From Chloroflexota bacterium (GTDB lineage: Bacteria; Chloroflexota; Dehalococcoidia; SZUA-161): a stretch of 11,513 bases of DNA. The position numbers were made by a program, and so were the translations under genes. Shown here piece by piece: positions 7,386 through 11,513 of the stretch (position 1 is the stretch's first letter; every line of letters starts with the position of its first letter). Under the pieces are notes generated by a model. It was not told the DNA's origin and made no database searches. It was given only the letters and a program-made list of their open reading frames with translations. The stretch spans positions 1 to 11,513 of the forward strand of contig DAOUTY010000035.1 of the NCBI GenBank assembly GCA_030668425.1, written 5' to 3'.

Positions 7386-8935
7386 AATATTTCATTGTCA
7401 TCGACGGGGGAACACAGAATATAAAGGCGTTCATCTTCGATGAGAGAGGGGATGAGGTATATGGCGAGGCGTATTCTGTGAGCCCGTATTTCGCCACCCA
7501 ACCTGATTTCGCCGAGCAGGATGCAGAGGAGTATCTGAGGATCACCAAGGAGGTGACGAGACGTGCGGTGGAGAACTCCCGTGTTCCCAGAGATGAGTTC
7601 GTTGCTGTCGCTATCACATCCCACAGAAGCACAATCGTGCCCGTTGACGAAGGTGGGAAACCTGTCCGTCCCGCAATCACCTGGCTTGACGAGCGTAAAA
7701 CAGAGGGACTCAAGCTCCCCGGTGGGCCCTTACTATCACTGGCCTTCAGAATCTCAGGAATGGCATCGAAGCTAAAAGAATATCAGAGAAGGTCAAAGTT
7801 TAACTGGCTCAAGGTCTACGAACCGGAAAGTTACCAGAGGACGCACATATTCCTCACTGTCTCATCTCATATCTTTCACGCATTAACCGGCGAGTTCAAG
7901 GATTGCTCCTCCATGATAGTGGGGCTGTTCCCCATCGACCTTAAGGGACTTCGGTGGCATCCCTGGAAGGTGGTATACAAGATTTTCGGGGTAGAGAGGG
8001 ATAAGCTGCCTCCGCTTGTTTCGCCAACTGAGATTGCCGGCACGATTTCGGAAGACGGAGCGAGAGAATTCGGGATACCACAGGGGCTCCCCGTAATCAT
8101 CGGCGCAGGTGACAAACAGTCCGAACTGCTGGGCGCTGGCGTGATAGGTGATGATGTCGCTGAAATCAGCTACGGAACAGCCGCGGTCATCGAATTGCTC
8201 TCCAGCAAATTTGTTGAGCACCCTAAGATGGATTTCTTCACCTGGGGAGCAGCAATTCCAAACCAGTGGGCGCTCGAAGGTTTCGTGGGGAGAGGATACT
8301 GGATGGTCTCCTGGTTTAAGAGAGAGTTCGCCAAATATGAGGAGGAAGAGGCGGAAAAACTGGGGATAGAACCGGAGGACTTGTTGAACAGGAAGATGGG
8401 GGAAATCCCTCCCGGTTCTATGGGCTTAATCCTCCAGCCCTACTGGCATCCACGTGAGAATGACCCCTCTTCTAAGGGGGCCATAATAGGATTCTCCGGT
8501 GAGCACACGAGGACGCACATTTACAGAGCAATTGTTGAAGGCATTGCATACGAATTGCGGCGACTGAAGGAAATAATGGAGAAGCGTTCCAGCAGCAGAA
8601 TAAGAGAGTTGAGAGCTGGTGGCGGAGGCTCAAAAAGCGATGAAATCATGCAGATCACCGCTGATATCCTTAATCTTCCCACGTGCCGAATGCATACAAG
8701 CAACCTTTCAGCATTGGGCGCCGCAATCGATGCCGCTGTTGCCCTGAAGATCTATGACAGCTTCTCCAAAGCAGTGGACAGTATGGTCAGGGTAAAGGAG
8801 ACCTTCACTCCCCACGAGGAGAACGCGAAGGTCTATGACAGGTTGTTTAATGAAGTGTACAAGAAGGTTTATCCCACGCTTTCCCCGTTACACAATAAAA
8901 TAGCTGAAATCACGGGATACCCCAAGATAACATGA
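7382..8935 (+). CDS. FGGY-family carbohydrate/polyol kinase (glycerol-kinase-like context)
   Basis: A 517-residue FGGY kinase. The N-terminal phosphate loop is IDGGTQN at 7-13. The probable catalytic base is Asp244 in GAGDKQ, equivalent to Asp245 of E. coli GlpK. The C-terminal nucleotide-binding signature is RAGGGGSKSDE at 411-421. Context with a GlpA-like dehydrogenase points to phosphorylation of glycerol. However, the substrate loop reads HRST at 81-84, with Ser83 where GlpK has the glycerol-contacting Glu84, and the region around 85-100 (PVDEGGKPVRPAITW) is of the general FGGY type. The substrate may thus be another polyol or a modified glycerol. ATGA overlap with the preceding stop implies translational coupling; AGGTGAAG precedes the ATG. 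The protein is soluble and full length for the family. Confidence 0.87.
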   Translation: MKYFIVIDGGTQNIKAFIFDERGDEVYGEAYSVSPYFATQPDFAEQDAEEYLRITKEVTRRAVENSRVPRDEFVAVAITSHRSTIVPVDEGGKPVRPAITWLDERKTEGLKLPGGPLLSLAFRISGMASKLKEYQRRSKFNWLKVYEPESYQRTHIFLTVSSHIFHALTGEFKDCSSMIVGLFPIDLKGLRWHPWKVVYKIFGVERDKLPPLVSPTEIAGTISEDGAREFGIPQGLPVIIGAGDKQSELLGAGVIGDDVAEISYGTAAVIELLSSKFVEHPKMDFFTWGAAIPNQWALEGFVGRGYWMVSWFKREFAKYEEEEAEKLGIEPEDLLNRKMGEIPPGSMGLILQPYWHPRENDPSSKGAIIGFSGEHTRTHIYRAIVEGIAYELRRLKEIMEKRSSSRIRELRAGGGGSKSDEIMQITADILNLPTCRMHTSNLSALGAAIDAAVALKIYDSFSKAVDSMVRVKETFTPHEENAKVYDRLFNEVYKKVYPTLSPLHNKIAEITGYPKIT

Positions 8936-8985
8936 CGGCATAAACAGGGTATCTGTCGGTTTTGAAAGACCGGTTAGGGATGCGA

Positions 8986-10224
8986 ATGAAAGCTGATGTG
9001 ACTGTAATAGGCAGCGGGCCTGCCGGGCTTACTGCCGCACTGAGTGCTCATGAAAGTGGCGCCAAGGAGGTGCTTCTTCTTGAAAGGGAGGAGGAGCTGG
9101 GTGGCATCCTGAAACAGTGCATACACAACGGCTTTGGTCTGGAGCAGTTCAAAGAAGACTACACCGGCCCCGAGTACGCGGAGCGCCTTATCAAAGAGAT
9201 AGAGAAAACAAACGTGCGCCGCCTCTTGAATACAATGGTAATTGACCTCACGCCGGATAGGGCTATTACAGCAGTAAATCCCGAGAAAGGTATCTTCCAG
9301 ATAGAATCGAAAAGTGTTGTGCTTGCTATGGGATGCCGGGAACGCGCCCGGGGAAGTATCGGCATCCCGGGCACTCGCCCTGCCGGAATATATACCGCGG
9401 GGGTGGCTCAGAGATTTGTCAATATCGACGGATATCTTCCCGGAAAAGAGATTGTTATCCTGGGCTCGGGAGACATCGGGATGATAATGGCGAGGAGGCT
9501 CACTCTTGAGGGCGCTCAAGTGAAAGGCGTTTATGAAATTATGAATTACCCCGGAGGGCTGAAGAGAAACATCGTTCAGTGCCTCAACGATTTCGATATC
9601 CCTCTCCATTTGTCTCACACGGTGACAGAGATACGAGGCAAGGAGCGGCTAGAAGGTGTCGTGGTATCCAGAGTAGACGAGAAAATGCAGCCAATCGGAG
9701 GTAGTGAAAAGTTCATAGCCTGCGATACCCTGCTTCTTTCCGTGGGACTAATCCCCGAGAATGAGCTATCGAAAGGAGCTGGGATAGAACTCAGCCCAAT
9801 TACAAAAGGACCAGCTACCACAGAGACAATGGAAACGGCAGTGGCCGGAGTATTCTCCTGCGGCAATGTCTCCACCGTATTTGACCTGGTGGATTATGTT
9901 GCCCAAACTGGCATGACCGCCGGTAGGAACGCCGCAAGATACGCGACAGGAGACTGGAAGAAAGAGAGACCCTCAGTTGAAGTAATTCCGGGAGAGAATG
10001 TGAGAGTGCTCTTCCCTCAGCGTTATTCTTTCCAAGATGACCTCATCCTGTTCATCAGGTCGGCAAAGCCAATCGAGAGCCCCTTGAGCATAGACATTTC
10101 CCCTCTTGAAATGCATATTAAGAAGCTATACGCCAGGCCGAACGAAATGATTAGAGTGAAAGTACCCAGGGACAAATTGAAGGACATCACTGAGTCCATC
10201 GAGGTCAATATAACAGAGAGATAA
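8986..10224 (+). CDS. NAD(P)/FAD-dependent oxidoreductase (glycerol-locus type, TM1433-like)
   Basis: About 412 residues with two Rossmann motifs: GSGPAGL for FAD at 9-15 and LGSGDIG for NAD(P) at 159-165. The sequence GGILKQCIHNGFG at 39-51 is characteristic of the flavoprotein that accompanies GlpA and DUF1667 in Thermotoga and Firmicutes glycerol loci. A FSCGNV segment near the C-terminal end of the FAD domain is the usual second FAD contact. A further ~60 residues follow. It likely plays the role GlpB has in E. coli, linking the dehydrogenase to a pyridine nucleotide or other carrier; this is inference. The start is uncertain: ATG 8986 has AGGGA five bases upstream and leaves a short N-terminus, while ATG 8980 and TTG 8962 are in frame. 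It follows the kinase after 50 bases without a visible terminator. Confidence 0.87.
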   Translation: MKADVTVIGSGPAGLTAALSAHESGAKEVLLLEREEELGGILKQCIHNGFGLEQFKEDYTGPEYAERLIKEIEKTNVRRLLNTMVIDLTPDRAITAVNPEKGIFQIESKSVVLAMGCRERARGSIGIPGTRPAGIYTAGVAQRFVNIDGYLPGKEIVILGSGDIGMIMARRLTLEGAQVKGVYEIMNYPGGLKRNIVQCLNDFDIPLHLSHTVTEIRGKERLEGVVVSRVDEKMQPIGGSEKFIACDTLLLSVGLIPENELSKGAGIELSPITKGPATTETMETAVAGVFSCGNVSTVFDLVDYVAQTGMTAGRNAARYATGDWKKERPSVEVIPGENVRVLFPQRYSFQDDLILFIRSAKPIESPLSIDISPLEMHIKKLYARPNEMIRVKVPRDKLKDITESIEVNITER

Positions 10225-10226
10225 GG

Positions 10227-10616
10227 ATGGATGTAGAGAAGAAACACTTCACCTGCGTTACATGTCCCATCGGATGCGAGATCGATGTGGAGCTTAAAGA
10301 CGGCGAAGTGGTTTCTATGGAAGGAACCAAATGTAAAAAAGGGCAGGAATTTGTGTCGCAGGAGCTGGGCGAGCCGATGCGCATACTGACCACAACGATC
10401 CCTATCAAAGGGGCAAAGTGGGCGATGCTTCCTGTTCGCACCGATAGACCAATCCCAAAGCGATTGCTATTCAGGGTGATTGAAGAACTCACAGATATCG
10501 AACGGCGGGCACCTGTGAAGATGTCTGATGTGATAGTTAGAGATATCGCCGGCACCGGCGCAGATATTGTAGCCACCAGAAGTATGAATCGGGAAAAGAA
10601 AGGCAAGTTCGTTTAG
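10227..10616 (+). CDS. DUF1667 family protein with four-cysteine Fe-S-type motif
   Basis: A 129-residue protein matching DUF1667 in length and pattern. Cysteines C10-x2-C13-P-x-G-C17 and C36 follow the spacing of the [4Fe-4S] site at the N-terminus of molybdopterin oxidoreductases, so a cluster is likely though unproven. The rest has a conserved-looking MLPVRTDRPIPK segment and no catalytic motif I recognise. Members commonly sit next to GlpA and the NAD(P)/FAD oxidoreductase, as here, where only two bases separate the genes; it is presumably a small electron-transfer subunit of that complex. It is the last gene of the operon. No strong terminator is seen after it. Confidence 0.88.
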   Translation: MDVEKKHFTCVTCPIGCEIDVELKDGEVVSMEGTKCKKGQEFVSQELGEPMRILTTTIPIKGAKWAMLPVRTDRPIPKRLLFRVIEELTDIERRAPVKMSDVIVRDIAGTGADIVATRSMNREKKGKFV

Positions 10617-10944
10617 ATAGGCAGGAGACATGATAAGATGCTTAGTGACGATTTCCCAAAATCGCGCTGCTGCCCGGGATTTGTGGCTATTTACTTCCCC
10701 GCCCTACAGAGCGTGTCCGGCAGAATTCTTGTCAGGCCAATGGTCTAGGAGATAAGTAGAACCCCCAAAACAGCAATTCTGGCAAGACAGAGGGGATTTT
10801 CAGAAGTAAGCGGGACGACGTTCGTGCAAAGTGTAATTACAAAGCTGTAATTGAGTGTGAGGTTGGTGCGGTTAGATAGACTTCCGCCCTACTCCTATTT
10901 GGGAGATGTTACCCAAGAGGTGAACCCACCTCTACCTATCTGCT
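10617..10944. other. Intergenic stretch downstream of the operon
   Basis: About 330 bases with no convincing gene. Just after the DUF1667 stop, AGGAG at 10623-10627 precedes two overlapping tiny frames: ATG 10638, 36 codons, at good spacing, and ATG 10630, 41 codons, too close. Neither product is recognisable. CGATTT/AAATCG at 10649-10664 forms a 6-bp stem with a four-base loop but lacks a T-run. GTAATTAC at 10833-10840 is a short palindrome, with a further TGTAATT 14 bases later. Confidence 0.35.
10916..10933 (-). terminator. Hairpin downstream of the SEC-C gene
   Basis: AGAGGTG and CACCTCT form a perfect 7-bp stem around a four-base AACC loop, beginning 12 bases past the SEC-C stop codon in its direction of transcription. 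No T-run follows on the minus strand, so it may be only a 3'-end-stabilising hairpin. Confidence 0.3.
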
Positions 10945-11115
10945 TCAGGTAGACTGCTTGCAAGCAGAACTGCGGATGCTAGCGAAGTGCCTCTGGTCCG
11001 AGTCATAATGGCAGTGCTTGTACTTCTTCCCGCTACCACACCAACAGATATCATTGCGGCCGAGCTCGAGGGCGGACTGTGGGGGGCGATGAAAGAGCTT
11101 CTTCAGGAAACTCAT
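10945..11115 (-). CDS. Small SEC-C zinc-motif protein
   Basis: A 56-residue frame. The segment GRNDICWCGSGKKYKHCH at 19-36 is a textbook SEC-C motif: C24-x-C26-x8-C35-H36 bind one zinc ion. The motif was first described at the C-terminus of SecA, where it contacts SecB and ribosomes, and it also occurs in many small stand-alone proteins of unknown role. The N-terminus begins MSFLKKLFH and the C-terminal ~15 residues are not recognisable. The ATG is preceded by AAGGGAG about 10 bases upstream on the minus strand, supporting translation. The last codons overlap a 14-base perfect palindrome at 10954-10967. It is not linked to the operon, which it faces convergently. The function cannot be stated beyond metal binding. 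Confidence 0.75.
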   Translation of the reverse strand: MSFLKKLFHRPPQSALELGRNDICWCGSGKKYKHCHYDSDQRHFASIRSSACKQST

Positions 11116-11277
11116 TGATGTTTTTCTCCCTTACCGCTGTTTGATGCAAATTGAGCCACAAACAGTTCACTCAGATCCCAAGTTGGTGTCTGGCTCAGTG
11201 GTTATGAGGATATCACTTCGCTGCCTCGAGGTCAAACTGATGAAATCACACAGTTACTGTCAACTTTTAGTCGGTAG

Positions 11278-11430
11278 AATCCTGGGAAGTTGTTGGGCAA
11301 AAAGAGTCTATGGAATTACCGAAAGGTGAGATACAAAGGCCTGGCTAAAAACACAGCTCAAGTGTTCAGCCTGTTTGCTTTGGCCAACTTGTATCTGGTG
11401 CAAAAAGAGTTAGCGATGATGAGGGCGTAG
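11278..11430 (+). pseudogene. IS5-family transposase remnant, C-terminal ~50 codons
   Basis: After an in-frame TAG at 11275-11277, the frame reads to a TAG at 11428-11430. It contains YRKVRYKGLAKNTAQ and FSLFALANLYLV, which match the closing segment of IS5-type DDE transposases (typically Y-x-K-V-R-Y-R-G-L-x-K-N-x-x-Q ... FALANL). No start codon, no DDE core and no upstream continuation in the other frames are visible within the preceding ~160 bases, so this is a decayed 3' fragment. Identification is from memory of the family. Confidence 0.65.
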
Positions 11431-11454
11431 TATGCCTAAAATATCTATAAATCT

Positions 11455-11480
11455 ATAAAAATCCCCATAAAAGGGGGATT
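11455..11480 (-). terminator. Terminator-like hairpin reading leftward from beyond the right edge
   Basis: AATCCCC (11460-11466) and GGGGATT (11474-11480) form a perfect 7-bp stem with a seven-base loop. On the minus strand the stem is followed by a short T-run (complement of AAAAA at 11457-11461), as in intrinsic terminators; on the plus strand no T-run follows. It would end a minus-strand gene lying to the right of the window. The 'ATCCCC...AGGGGGATTAAGGG' wording also resembles dispersed palindromic repeats, so it may instead be a repeat. Confidence 0.4.
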
Positions 11481-11513
11481 AAGGGACAACAAAACCCCTA
11501 AAAGTAATTAGAA

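Noticed and set aside
10630..10755. 41-codon frame after DUF1667
   Set aside because: AGGAG is only two bases from the ATG, the product resembles nothing, and an overlapping 36-codon frame at 10638 competes for the same ribosome binding site.
10833..10861. GTAATTAC palindrome and repeated TGTAATT as an operator
   Set aside because: Short, AT-rich and not positioned before any supported gene start on either strand.
11141..11329. 62-codon plus-strand frame
   Set aside because: No ribosome binding site or family resemblance, and it overlaps the transposase remnant in a different frame.
1..11513. CRISPR array or tandem-repeat locus
   Set aside because: No regularly spaced direct repeats were found on reading through the window.

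Overview
The window reads as chromosome of an anaerobic bacterium. The flavin/iron-sulfur gene content (CCG-type Fe-S protein, GlpA with a BFD-like [2Fe-2S] tail, DUF1667) and a 'TCATTGCGAG...CTCGCAATGA' palindromic repeat recall what is seen in Chloroflexota (Dehalococcoidia-like) and Desulfobacterota genomes. This placement is an impression from content; nothing in the window fixes the lineage.

Layout: (1) positions 1-449, minus strand, the 5' part of a metallo-beta-lactamase-fold hydrolase running off the left edge; (2) 450-803, a divergent intergenic region with small palindromes; (3) 804-2498, an acyl-CoA synthetase of the AMP-binding superfamily; (4) 2499-3168, a 670-base non-coding stretch with a possible terminator hairpin, a decayed tRNA 3' end and a nested inverted-repeat element; (5) 3169-10616, a compact plus-strand operon of six genes; (6) 10617-11513, a gene-poor tail with a tiny SEC-C zinc-motif gene on the minus strand, the last ~50 codons of an IS5-type transposase, and a minus-strand terminator-like hairpin.

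The operon is the core of the window. Its order is alkyl-DHAP-synthase-like/GlcD-like FAD protein, CCG-domain Fe-S protein, GlpA-like FAD dehydrogenase, FGGY-family kinase, NAD(P)/FAD oxidoreductase, DUF1667 Fe-S-type protein. The first four genes overlap by 14, 8 and 4 bases, and the last two follow with gaps of 50 and 2 bases, so co-transcription and translational coupling are likely. GlpA-like, kinase, oxidoreductase and DUF1667 genes together recall the glycerol/glycerol-3-phosphate loci of Thermotoga and Firmicutes. The CCG protein could be the GlpC equivalent, giving a cytoplasmic GlpABC-like module: kinase makes a polyol phosphate, GlpA oxidises it, and electrons leave through the BFD-type cluster, the second flavoprotein and the Fe-S proteins.

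Several features do not fit plain glycerol catabolism. The first gene carries the His-His-His motif of alkyl-DHAP synthase. The kinase has Ser where glycerol kinase has its glycerol-binding Glu. The GlpA-like protein has an extra N-terminal BON-like domain. No glycerol facilitator or regulator is present. The true substrate could be glycerol, another polyol, or a glycerol ether/ester.
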